A DNA stretch of 64,000 nt. It comes from Microcaldota archaeon. Its GTDB lineage: Archaea > Micrarchaeota > Micrarchaeia > Micrarchaeales > Micrarchaeaceae. This document shows, in pieces, positions 52,111 to 59,820 of the stretch. The position numbers and the translations under genes are program-made. Positions within the stretch are counted from its first letter, which is position 1. The number at the start of each line of letters is the position of its first letter. The stretch covers positions 124,001-188,000 of the forward strand of contig JAKAUP010000003.1 in the NCBI GenBank assembly GCA_021817565.1. The letters run 5' to 3'. A model generated the notes under the pieces. That model was not told the DNA's origin and made no database searches. It saw only the letters and a list, made by a program, of their open reading frames with translations.

Positions 52111-53106
52111 GTGGATGCTGTAGTTGTTGAGAATCTGGTAAAGGCTTTTGGAGAGTTCAAGGCAGTAAACGGGATCTCTTTTAAGGTAAGGGAAGGAGAG
52201 ATATTCGGATTGCTGGGACCGAATGGAGCAGGAAAAACAACCGCGATAAAGATGCTCACCACACTGTTGCCGCCAACATCAGGAAGGGCAAAGGTTGCTG
52301 GATTTGAGATAAAGAATAAGCAGAATGAGGTAAGGAAGAATATCGGGATAATATTTCAGGATCCATCGCTAGATGAGGATCTGACAGGAAAGGAGAACCT
52401 GGAGTTCCATGCGATATTGTACAATATAGAGAAGAAGAAAAGGGATGAGAAGATAGGCGAGGTTCTAAAGCTGGTAGAACTTGAGGACAAGGCGGATGTG
52501 CTGGTAAAGAACTACTCGGGAGGAATGAAGAGGAGGCTCGAGATAGGGAGAGGTTTAATACAGGAGCCGAAGGTGCTCTTCCTTGATGAACCGACGGTTG
52601 GACTTGATCCGCAGACAAGAAGGCACATCTGGGATTATATAAAGAAGCTGAATAAGCTGAAAAAGACGACGCTTATACTCACGACGCATTACATAGAGGA
52701 GGCGGACTACCTGTGCAGCAGGGTTGCGTTCGTGGAGAATGGGAAGATTGTTGCATTGGATACGCCCAAGGCTTTGAAGGACAACCTCGGAGGGGACGTC
52801 GTATCATTGCAGGTAGATTCTGAAGGGAAAGAGGAGTTTATAAGATCGCTGAAAGGCGCTAGGTGGATAAAGAACATATCAAAGCACGAGGATTTTGTGG
52901 ACCTGAATGTCGAGGATGGGGAGAGGAGGATACCGGAGATAATGGCGATTGCGAACAAGAAGAAAGTGGCAATAAAGCACGTTGGGCTCCATAAGCCGAG
53001 CCTTGAGGATGTTTTCATACATTACACAGGAAGGACAATAAGGGATGAAGGGGGCAGCACGAAAGAGCAGATGAGGTCAAGGCACAAGGCATTTACCAGG
53101 AGATAG
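52111..53106 (+). CDS. ABC transporter ATPase, DrrA/daunorubicin-resistance type
   Basis: 331 residues. Walker A GLLGPNGAGKTTAIKM, Q-loop IIFQDPSLDEDLT, signature YSGGMKRRLEIGRGL, Walker B VLFLDEPTVGLDPQTRR, H-loop TTHYIEEADYL. The C-terminal 90 residues (DVVSLQVDSEGKEEF region) form a DrrA-type regulatory domain. Powers export of hydrophobic compounds together with the ABC-2 permease encoded 1 nt downstream. GTG start (52111). Confidence 0.92.
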   Translation: MDAVVVENLVKAFGEFKAVNGISFKVREGEIFGLLGPNGAGKTTAIKMLTTLLPPTSGRAKVAGFEIKNKQNEVRKNIGIIFQDPSLDEDLTGKENLEFHAILYNIEKKKRDEKIGEVLKLVELEDKADVLVKNYSGGMKRRLEIGRGLIQEPKVLFLDEPTVGLDPQTRRHIWDYIKKLNKLKKTTLILTTHYIEEADYLCSRVAFVENGKIVALDTPKALKDNLGGDVVSLQVDSEGKEEFIRSLKGARWIKNISKHEDFVDLNVEDGERRIPEIMAIANKKKVAIKHVGLHKPSLEDVFIHYTGRTIRDEGGSTKEQMRSRHKAFTRR

Positions 53107-53107
53107 G

Positions 53108-53863
53108 ATGGACACAAACGCAATTTACGTTCTTTGGTTGAGGGACATAAAGAGGTTCATAAGAGCGAAGTCGAGGATAATTGGTACGCTCATGCTCCCC
53201 CTATTCTTCCTGCTTGGATTGGGGCTGGGATTGGGAAGCTTGGTTAAGCTCCCTGGAGGAGGCAACTACTTTGACTTCATAGTTCCTGGCATAATAGGAA
53301 TGTCGCTGCTCTTTACTTCCATATTTACGGGATCGGCGGTGCTGTGGGACAGGCAGTTCGGATTCCTAAAGGAGATAATGGTAACCCCGAATTCGAGGGC
53401 TTCTATAGTGGTAGGGAGGATATTTGGAGGGGGAACAACTGCTGTGATGCAAAGCATACTGGTATTGATAATAGCGCTGGTGATAGGTTTTAGCGTACAT
53501 GTAACCATTTATACCGCATTGGCGATAGTGTTCATGGCGCTGATAGCTGCGACCTTCATAGGGCTGGGACTTACGCTTGGCTCCATGATAAATGACTTCC
53601 AGGGATTCCAGCTCGTAACCAGCTTTTTCACAATGCCTCTGTTCTTCCTTTCCAACAGCATATTCCCTGTAACGGCTTTACCTTCTTATGTTCAGTACAT
53701 CCTATATTTGAATCCGCTTACATACGGGGTTGACGGCCTGAGGAACGCGCTCTTGGGAACGGGCACGTTCTCCATATGGGTAGACCTGCTTGCAATGATA
53801 ATATCCACATTGATAATGACCGGCATTGCTGTGTACGCGTTCAATAGAACTGAGGTAGGGTAA
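53108..53863 (+). CDS. ABC-2-type transporter permease (DrrB-like)
   Basis: Six-helix membrane component, 251 residues, of the DrrAB-type exporter. The typical elements are LRDIKRFIRAKSRIIGTLMLPLFFLL, GIIGMSLLFTSIFTGSAVLWDRQFGFLKEIMVTP, and LVTSFFTMPLFFLSNSIFPV with NPLTYGVDGLR. The FGFLKEIMVTP loop contacts the ATPase. Substrate (drug, lipid or glycan) is unknown. Confidence 0.9.
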   Translation: MDTNAIYVLWLRDIKRFIRAKSRIIGTLMLPLFFLLGLGLGLGSLVKLPGGGNYFDFIVPGIIGMSLLFTSIFTGSAVLWDRQFGFLKEIMVTPNSRASIVVGRIFGGGTTAVMQSILVLIIALVIGFSVHVTIYTALAIVFMALIAATFIGLGLTLGSMINDFQGFQLVTSFFTMPLFFLSNSIFPVTALPSYVQYILYLNPLTYGVDGLRNALLGTGTFSIWVDLLAMIISTLIMTGIAVYAFNRTEVG

Positions 53864-53931
53864 CCGGCACAGATGCAAAGAAACCGACACAATCCTATTG
53901 GGACTCGCGTTGGTTATGGAGGAAGCAGACC

Positions 53932-54492
53932 TTAAGGGATGTTTTTCAAATAGCTTCCGAGCTTTGAAAAGGCTAGACCTCTGTCCGAAATAGCAGACTT
54001 CTTACCCATGCTCATTTGAGCAAAGGTTCTTTTCCGGCCTTTTGGAATGAATATTGGATTGTATGCAAAAGCGTACTTGCCGATGATTACTCTTGATATG
54101 GTTCCGTTTACCTCCCCTTTGAAGATTCTGATATCGCCATTTGGAAGAAGAATCCCTACAACAGACCTGAAACAGGCACGCCTGTCCTTCTTGTCTTCTA
54201 TCAGTTTGAGTATGCCTTCTAGTCCTATGGTATTGAATGCTTGCGCGGAGTATGGACCTGGAAAACCAGCTAGCGTGTTTATGAATAGGCCGCCGTCTTC
54301 TACAATAAAGCAGCGATCCTTCATCGGTTTGATGTGAGAGAGCGAATAGCGGACGATATCGCGAAGGTTGTCGCTTTGGATCTCGATCTTTTTCTCCTTT
54401 CCGGAATGTTTTATCTCTATCCCGAAACTGCTTAGTATCAGTGAAGCTTCAGAAAACTTGTTTTCGTTTCCAGTTACGAATATGATATCCAT
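53932..54492 (-). CDS. Non-canonical purine NTP pyrophosphatase (ITPase, RdgB/HAM1 family)
   Basis: House-cleaning enzyme converting ITP, dITP and XTP to monophosphates. 186 residues: IIFVTGNENKFSEASLIL (nucleotide site), FIVEDGGLFINTLAGFPGPYS (metal site), and AFAYNPIFIPKGRKRTFAQM. The C-terminal motif normally written SHRG is SDRGLAFSKL here, a His-to-Asp change at a base-sensing residue that may affect activity. It faces away from the ABC exporter. Confidence 0.88.
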   Translation of the reverse strand: MDIIFVTGNENKFSEASLILSSFGIEIKHSGKEKKIEIQSDNLRDIVRYSLSHIKPMKDRCFIVEDGGLFINTLAGFPGPYSAQAFNTIGLEGILKLIEDKKDRRACFRSVVGILLPNGDIRIFKGEVNGTISRVIIGKYAFAYNPIFIPKGRKRTFAQMSMGKKSAISDRGLAFSKLGSYLKNIP

Positions 54493-54547
54493 GTTTGCAC
54501 CACTACATCCCCAACAGGATTCCTACCCTACAGTTAATATAATCGCC

Positions 54548-55030
54548 TTATCTGCGTTTGATTAATCTTTCTGTTCTAGTCAAATTGATAACGCCAAACA
54601 GCACCTGGGCGTCCTTGTCTGGACGAGTGCTGTCGTCAATTATGAAGCGGAAACCGGACATACCGGCAATGTATTCCGAACAAACAAACATGGACAGAGG
54701 CGGAATGCTTTTGCAAACACAAACGTTCCTCTCGGTGTTTGTTTCACCTTTCGTAAGTTCTCCGTTTTGATCGAATGTGTATATCCCTTTTATGTACGGA
54801 GCATTGCCAATTATGTCTAACCATTTGCCTGCCAGCTTCGTAGTAATCTCTGGCTTTCTTTGGATCAGTGATAGTACCTCTTGGTAGGTAGGCTCGTTAA
54901 GGCCATTTTGGTTCAATAATTTGCTTCTTTCGCTGCGCGTAAGGGCTTGGTCCGGGCAAGCCAGAAACATCCCAGAATCAACTGTCTGAAACTTTAGCTC
55001 GGAACCTCGCTTCTTGATACTAGCTAGCAT
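54548..55030 (-). CDS. Uncharacterised 160-residue protein
   Basis: Not recognised. Soluble, mixed alpha/beta, with VCVCKSIPPLSMFVCSEYIAG containing three Cys and a motif-like ending FGVINLTRTERLIKRR. The middle (EVLSLIQRKPEITTKLAGKWLDIIG) reads like a helical domain. The gene sits at the changeover from housekeeping to the AT-rich block. No TATA box could be picked out with confidence. Confidence 0.55.
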   Translation of the reverse strand: MLASIKKRGSELKFQTVDSGMFLACPDQALTRSERSKLLNQNGLNEPTYQEVLSLIQRKPEITTKLAGKWLDIIGNAPYIKGIYTFDQNGELTKGETNTERNVCVCKSIPPLSMFVCSEYIAGMSGFRFIIDDSTRPDKDAQVLFGVINLTRTERLIKRR

Positions 55031-55130
55031 GAATACACCTTATGTCACTCAAAGATTCACAAGTATAAATAGTTTTCTTCGATGTTCGTTAGCCTCCAGA
55101 CTGAATTGAAAGGCAGGCGTGCTTCGTAAA

Positions 55131-55322
55131 CTAGATTTTATAAATAGAATTAAGATAACAACAAATGGTACAAGATTGCATATTTAATATTGATGGTGCT
55201 ATCATAGATTTGAAAGATTTCGGGATTAATAATTGTGCTTTAATTTTGTTATACTTATCCATGAGCTTCCGAATTTCATTTTCGTTTATACTCTGCATAA
55301 GTACCACGTAGTCTTTTAACAA
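55131..55322 (-). CDS. Possible small protein downstream of the MazF-like gene
   Basis: Up to 63 residues from a TTG, or 55 from the ATG at 55298 (MQSINENEIRKLMDKYNKIK). Charged N-terminal helix, Ile/Cys-rich C-terminal part. The gene would start 3 nt after the MazF-like stop, which fits operon spacing. I cannot recognise it; it may be an accessory piece of the toxin operon or not a gene. Confidence 0.35.
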   Translation of the reverse strand: MLKDYVVLMQSINENEIRKLMDKYNKIKAQLLIPKSFKSMIAPSILNMQSCTICCYLNSIYKI

Positions 55323-55324
55323 TA

Positions 55325-55690
55325 TTAAATTGCAAGCATATCTTTTATTATGGTCTTTATCTTTGCTATTTGCTGGTCGTCCAATTTACCTATCTCACTA
55401 CCGGTTATTCTGTCATAAGCTATGGCCCTTAACTGAAATATTAAGGCTACGCTCTCGTCATTTAGATTTGTTGTATTCGTTCTGCTTATTTGCATTGTAT
55501 AAGGAAGCTTTAGGCGTTCTAGCTTGCTTGTTAGTGGTATAACCAAGCACATGCTTAATTCGTTTATGACCTTGAAGATTATGGCTGGCCTTGCATAACT
55601 CTGCTCGTGTCCCTTACCAGTGCCAAAATCTACATTGTAGATACTATATTCTTTCACTATCCCACTACTCGAACTTTCGTAAGCCCTCAT
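55325..55690 (-). CDS. MazF/PemK-like toxin (putative endoribonuclease)
   Basis: 121 residues. The SH3-like core has VDFGTGKGHEQSYARPAIIFKV, LSMCLVIPLTSKLERL, and LIFQLRAIAYDRIT (the QLRAI strand common in PemK/MazF). Family members cut mRNA and are held in check by an antitoxin encoded upstream. The gene overlaps the YwgA-like gene by 26 nt, so the two are translated together. Catalytic Arg and Thr positions are plausibly kept (RP, PLTS) but need alignment. Confidence 0.75.
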   Translation of the reverse strand: MRAYESSSSGIVKEYSIYNVDFGTGKGHEQSYARPAIIFKVINELSMCLVIPLTSKLERLKLPYTMQISRTNTTNLNDESVALIFQLRAIAYDRITGSEIGKLDDQQIAKIKTIIKDMLAI

Positions 55691-56219
55691 TGCTTATACT
55701 ATCCCACTCTTCTGTTTCCTTTTCAAGAGAGTTCATTATTGCCACTCTGAGCTTTTCCGTTAGGAATAGCTTCTTGATTGTGTTAGAGCCTGTCCAAATA
55801 TCTTCTAGTTTGAGATGTGGTTTCAACTCGTGAAGTTTGTTTTCTGCCTGATTCTCGTCTAAACCTTTATCCTTTAGCCAGAGAAGGCTTGCTATTATCT
55901 CTAACTCTCTTTGATTCAACTCTCTGAGTATAGGTATTGCCTGTTTCAGTTCATCTGTCTCTTCTTTACTTAGCTGTGTTGCGTTTCTTACATTTGCAAA
56001 ATCATCTTTATAATCAAAATATTCCTTTGCTAATTCGCGAGAATACGGTCCCCTTATATAAAAGTTAAAGTCGGCATACAGCGTCTTTCCAATAAGTTTC
56101 TGAATAATGTAGGCCAGTTTCTGTGCTTTAATTCTATATTCAAATTTATCGCTATCTATCTTTACGTCTAGCAAATTCAAATAAGCTATAAATTTCTTGG
56201 TTTCATTTTTCATATTCAT
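55665..56219 (-). CDS. YwgA/Panacea (DUF4065)-like protein, possible antitoxin
   Basis: 184 residues, mostly helical. The segment RIKAQKLAYIIQKLIGKTLYADFNFYIRGPYSRELAKEYFDY resembles the YwgA and SocA/Panacea family, which share KLQKLIY and YGPYS elements. Panacea-type proteins act as antitoxins for various toxins. Its 3' end overlaps the MazF-like gene and its 5' end overlaps the winged-helix gene by 4 nt, exactly the coupling expected in a toxin-antitoxin unit. Family assignment is tentative. Confidence 0.6.
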   Translation of the reverse strand: MNMKNETKKFIAYLNLLDVKIDSDKFEYRIKAQKLAYIIQKLIGKTLYADFNFYIRGPYSRELAKEYFDYKDDFANVRNATQLSKEETDELKQAIPILRELNQRELEIIASLLWLKDKGLDENQAENKLHELKPHLKLEDIWTGSNTIKKLFLTEKLRVAIMNSLEKETEEWDSISNEGLRKFE

Positions 56220-56566
56220 CCCTTTTGTTCACCAAAAAAGTGTAGTGTACGGACTAACCATGATTTTATTTCTTCGTATGCCTTTTCCCCTTTTTCTTCA
56301 ATGTAATAAACAACGATTGTCCTATCTTCTACCTTAGTATCTTCAGATCGGATATAATGGTTATTTTTGAGCCATAGCAAGTTTGGCGCCAGCGAGCCGT
56401 CTTCCAGCCTTAACGTGTCTTTTATGTCTTGGTAAGACAAGCCGTCCTTGCCGTAATAGTCTAGCATAGCCAATGTGCTTATTCTTGCATAAAGCAATAA
56501 CCTTCTGTATTTCCTGTCTAAAGAGGATGGTAGACCGTTGTTGCCTTCAACTACAATAGCCGCCAT
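56216..56566 (-). CDS. Winged-helix regulator of the toxin-antitoxin-like operon
   Basis: 116 residues. Helices around LLLYARISTLAMLDYYGKDGLSYQDIKDTLRLEDGSLAPNLLWLKNNHYI and the wing DRTIVVYYIEEKGEKAYEEI show a PadR/ArsR-like winged helix. It heads the operon, 4 nt overlap with the next gene, so it likely autoregulates. Divergent from the Hjc-like nuclease gene, with A/T-rich promoter DNA between. Confidence 0.75.
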   Translation of the reverse strand: MAAIVVEGNNGLPSSLDRKYRRLLLYARISTLAMLDYYGKDGLSYQDIKDTLRLEDGSLAPNLLWLKNNHYIRSEDTKVEDRTIVVYYIEEKGEKAYEEIKSWLVRTLHFFGEQKG

Positions 56567-56693
56567 AGATATCTATCAAGTGGAAGATATTTATACCTTT
56601 ATGTTTAATTATAAATAAGTTACTTTAGAATTTATAGGTATAGTATTGTAGAAAAGTTTTATAATAGTAGGTTCATATTATCTCGGTGTTACA

Positions 56694-57014
56694 ATGAATC
56701 TTTATAGAAAAGGAAGAATTGCGGAAAGGAAGGTAATGGGATGGTTAAAGATGCGTGGTCACACAAACATTAGAAGGAGCGCAGGAAGCAGAGGGCCGGC
56801 GGACATCTATTCGGTTTCGCCAAGCGGCACAAAAACATACACTCAGGTTAAGTCTAGCAGTGCATTTCTTGATTCTAGTGGTCGTAAAAATCTGAGGCAT
56901 CTGGCCAAGGAAAGAAAGGGATTTGCACAGTACGTACATTACGAAAATGGGAAGGTAGATAAGGCGGTTCCACTCGGGAATTGGAATAGGAAAAGAACAA
57001 AAGCAATACGTTGA
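56694..57014 (+). CDS. Hjc-like PD-(D/E)XK nuclease (Holliday junction resolvase-like)
   Basis: 106 residues. RKGRIAERKVMGWLKMRGHT (Glu), RRSAGSRGPADIYSVSPSG (Asp) and YTQVKSSSAF (Gln/X/Lys) match the Hjc pattern RKG-E, R-A-GS-PD, and E-V-K with Gln replacing Glu before V-K. Hjc resolves recombination intermediates; small nucleases of this type also occur in viruses. Start 56694 ATG. A TATA-like stretch lies before it. The tiny membrane protein gene follows directly. Confidence 0.75.
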   Translation: MNLYRKGRIAERKVMGWLKMRGHTNIRRSAGSRGPADIYSVSPSGTKTYTQVKSSSAFLDSSGRKNLRHLAKERKGFAQYVHYENGKVDKAVPLGNWNRKRTKAIR

Positions 57015-57018
57015 TTTG

Positions 57019-57303
57019 ATGAGTAATGGAATAGGGGACGGACAAAATAAACCAAAACAAATCACAGGTTCGGTTTTCATCATAATAGGAATAGCGCTTT
57101 TTATCTTATCCTACATAACTTACCTTAACGGTTATCATAAAGCAGTTTCAAACGTTTCTAACTTCGGTTTCTTGTTCTCTGGCATATTTTGGTTCTTTGT
57201 GGAGGCAATAGTAGGGGCAGTGTTCTTTGCATTGGGTCTGATTTGGGTGTGGCCAAGGGGGGCTAAATGGCTGGCCGATAGAGGAAAAGGGTTTTATAAG
57301 TGA
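57019..57303 (+). CDS. Small two-helix membrane protein
   Basis: 94 residues with helices SVFIIIGIALFILSYITYL and FLFSGIFWFFVEAIVGAVFFALGLIWVW, Lys/Gly-rich ends. Unrecognised. It starts a few bases after the Hjc-like gene, and the secreted repeat protein gene begins 4 nt after its stop, so all three look like one transcript. Confidence 0.65.
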   Translation: MSNGIGDGQNKPKQITGSVFIIIGIALFILSYITYLNGYHKAVSNVSNFGFLFSGIFWFFVEAIVGAVFFALGLIWVWPRGAKWLADRGKGFYK

Positions 57304-57307
57304 GGAT

Positions 57308-59188
57308 TTGGAAAAGAAGACAAAACTAGAAAAATTCAAATCAAAACGCAATAAGGTTAGTGATGAGCTTAAGATAAGTTTAGTTAGTTTAATTATAGCA
57401 TTATTTGCCATTTTGATTTTACCAAATGTTTCTCATGCTTCTGGAATAAGTACACCTTATGATGAACAATTAGGTATTACGTTTACTCAAGATTACACTT
57501 CATTAGCTTATAACGTAACTGCCGTAGCTCAAAGCTCAGGGAACGGATATGGACCTGCGTATCTATTAAATGGCTATTCTAATACTGGATATTGGTATCA
57601 AGTAGGGTTATCTTATAATTGGTTACCTAATCAGGGATGGGCTGTTAATTATGAGGTTTTTGATCCTAATGGGCGCTCAATATATCCTCAAAATGGAGGA
57701 GGCGGTACGCTAGAGTTTAATGGGCCTATAAATCAGGGTGACAAGGTGCTACTGAACTTGTACTTCTCTGGTGGAAGCGTTATAATGTTGGCTAAAGACC
57801 TAAACACGGGATCATCTGCAAGTACGTCCTATAGCGCAGAAGGTGGATCTACTTTTCTAGGGAATCCTTATGCTACTGAAACTGATGGTTATTTTACGGG
57901 ACTTATGACCGAATGGTATCATTCTAATTCGTATTATGGTAATGAACAGGGTGTGAACTACTCTGTTTTTGGGGGTGTAACAAATGGTGCCGGGTGGCTT
58001 TGGGCAGATGAATTTTATTGTGTAGACGTAAGTTGTTATCAAAAACAGAACATATTCTGGAACTCAACCGCTTCTCCAATATCATTTACCGGTCCGCTTT
58101 ATGAGTTTTATTCTAATGGGGCTACCGAATATGCCAATTCCCAGACATATATAACTGGTAGCTATCCGGCAAATAACATTACAACTACAACTATTTCAAG
58201 CAAGGTCACTCCAACAACAATAAACTATCTATATTCCAATAGTACCTCAATTATCAACATACAATATAACACTACCTTACCACAAATAGTAACATCCGGC
58301 CATATCATAAGCATTCCTGGAATAGACCAATCAAATAACTTTTACTTAACAGACCCTACGGATATAGACTTATCTGGAATAAGTAATTTTCTTAATGCAA
58401 CTTCATCTTCAATGAATAATATTGTATTATTGGATCTAAGCGGTGTAGGAAACAATATCACAATAGTAGACGGGAATATAAGTATAGATTTATCCGGGAT
58501 AAATAACATAGTAACTTTAAAAAATGCAAAAGCAAGGATATTGGCTGGTATTTCAGGAATAAATAACACGATTTATCTTATTAATAGCACATTAATTGGC
58601 GGTAATAACTTTGGCATAGATAATAAAATAATTTCTTATCAGAGAGGAACAGTTAATTTAAATAACAGTGCTTCAACTTTTATAACAACAACACAGAATT
58701 ATACTACAACCATACCTTATGTTATACAAAATGTGTCTTCCTCGATTACTGCCACCAAATCTACTCAGACAACTACGATTAGTTATAACAACGAACATGG
58801 CTCTGGATCACGTAATATTTTATCGAGCTTTTTCGATGCAATAATAAATTTCTTTGATAATTTATTTTCAAGTAATTCTAAAAATACCACCGCATATTCA
58901 ACTGTGGCTACTACTTCTACGAACCCAACAACATCCACTACAATTAACAAGCAGGCAAATTGTCAATCTGTAGTAAACGTGGGTACAGATGGCACTGAAA
59001 GCACCAGCGGTAGCTGTACCGGCTTCATCGTAAATATTGGCACAAATGGGGATTATACAAATTATGGAAATGCATGTCCTTCAATAGTCAATATAGGTAC
59101 AAATGGTGATTACTACAATAACGTCAGCGGATGCAATCCAACAGTGAACGTTGGAACAAATGGCGATTACCACAATGTTAATACATAA
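57308..59188 (+). CDS. Secreted surface protein with C-terminal Cys/Gly repeats
   Basis: 626 residues, TTG start after a TGAGGA ribosome-site-like string. A basic N-terminus and one helix (ISLVSLIIALFAILILPNVSHAS) form a signal peptide or anchor. The body is Ser/Thr/Asn/Gly/Tyr-rich with dozens of N-X-S/T sequons and beta-helix-like periodic segments (for example LDLSGVGNNITIVDGN and SIDLSGINNIVTL), a T/S-rich stalk near 470-560, and four terminal repeats of the form VNIGTNGDYYNNVSGC, each with one Cys. It looks like an adhesin, spike or capsid decoration. Codon use is AT-rich. Confidence 0.75.
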   Translation: MEKKTKLEKFKSKRNKVSDELKISLVSLIIALFAILILPNVSHASGISTPYDEQLGITFTQDYTSLAYNVTAVAQSSGNGYGPAYLLNGYSNTGYWYQVGLSYNWLPNQGWAVNYEVFDPNGRSIYPQNGGGGTLEFNGPINQGDKVLLNLYFSGGSVIMLAKDLNTGSSASTSYSAEGGSTFLGNPYATETDGYFTGLMTEWYHSNSYYGNEQGVNYSVFGGVTNGAGWLWADEFYCVDVSCYQKQNIFWNSTASPISFTGPLYEFYSNGATEYANSQTYITGSYPANNITTTTISSKVTPTTINYLYSNSTSIINIQYNTTLPQIVTSGHIISIPGIDQSNNFYLTDPTDIDLSGISNFLNATSSSMNNIVLLDLSGVGNNITIVDGNISIDLSGINNIVTLKNAKARILAGISGINNTIYLINSTLIGGNNFGIDNKIISYQRGTVNLNNSASTFITTTQNYTTTIPYVIQNVSSSITATKSTQTTTISYNNEHGSGSRNILSSFFDAIINFFDNLFSSNSKNTTAYSTVATTSTNPTTSTTINKQANCQSVVNVGTDGTESTSGSCTGFIVNIGTNGDYTNYGNACPSIVNIGTNGDYYNNVSGCNPTVNVGTNGDYHNVNT

Positions 59189-59299
59189 ATGCTAGCAAAA
59201 AACGAAAAGGAGCAGTGAGAGTCTCATTTTGCCGCAATCCCATAAAAGTCGGGTTATAATGGATAGGTAATCATACCTTGGAATGAAATCAGTAAACAC

Positions 59300-59333
59300 C
59301 TCTTCTCTATGCTAAAACTATGTTAGAGAAGGG
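59300..59333. repeat. Hairpin (CTTCTCTA / TAGAGAAG)
   Basis: An 8-bp perfect stem, extendable to 10 with one G-T pair, 14-nt loop, about 110 nt after the surface protein stop. Confidence 0.6.
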
Positions 59334-59348
59334 AGACATTTCGATGAC

Positions 59349-59390
59349 TTATATATAACCCCAAATTGCATTTGCTGGGGTTATATATAA
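59349..59390. repeat. Perfect 14-bp inverted repeat TTATATATAACCCC
   Basis: Left arm 59349-59362 and right arm 59377-59390 (GGGGTTATATATAA) are exact reverse complements with a 14-nt loop. The right arm extends to GGGGTTATATATAACTC, found also beyond tRNA-Gln at 12283-12299. Confidence 0.75.
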
Positions 59391-59469
59391 CTCAAAGATT
59401 TTGAACACTTTTCTTTCAAATTTATGGAAAACCATAAATATCATTTAACCTTAATTATATTTAGATAAG

Positions 59470-59820
59470 ATGAGTATTTCAGAAGACGCTTTAATTGCTG
59501 TAATTGCTTTAGGATTCCTCGCAGGCATATTTGCACATATTCAAATTATTACAGGTATAAATCCAACGCCTGAAGGAGTTGCAGTATATGCTCTGAACAG
59601 TATTTGCCATATATTTAATGCGACAATACTTCATACAACTACCTATGGTCAAACCTACATAAAAAACTGCTACTCTAACGTCTTTTGGCTTGAGTTATTT
59701 ATTACTATTTTTAGTGTAATAATCACGCTAGCATATATATTGGCCACTGGTAATATTTTAGTTGGAACAATAGCTTATTTTGTTTCATTTATAATCGGAT
59801 TTTTGTTAATCTCTGTTTGA
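59470..59820 (+). CDS. Small membrane protein, three to four helices
   Basis: 116 residues: helices around IAVIALGFLAGIFAHIQII, FWLELFITIFSVIITLAYIL and LVGTIAYFVSFIIGFLLISV with a middle loop holding three Cys/N-glycosylation-type sites. Unrecognised. Its last 46 nt overlap the HEPN-like gene on the other strand. Confidence 0.6.
   Translation: MSISEDALIAVIALGFLAGIFAHIQIITGINPTPEGVAVYALNSICHIFNATILHTTTYGQTYIKNCYSNVFWLELFITIFSVIITLAYILATGNILVGTIAYFVSFIIGFLLISV

Larger units (their letters stand above)
59189..59469. other. 281-bp non-coding region with two strong inverted repeats
   Basis: No ORF. It contains a hairpin at 59300-59333 and a perfect 14-bp inverted repeat at 59349-59390, and then A/T-rich DNA upstream of a membrane-protein gene. 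Possible terminator, origin or recombination site of the integrated element. Confidence 0.6.
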
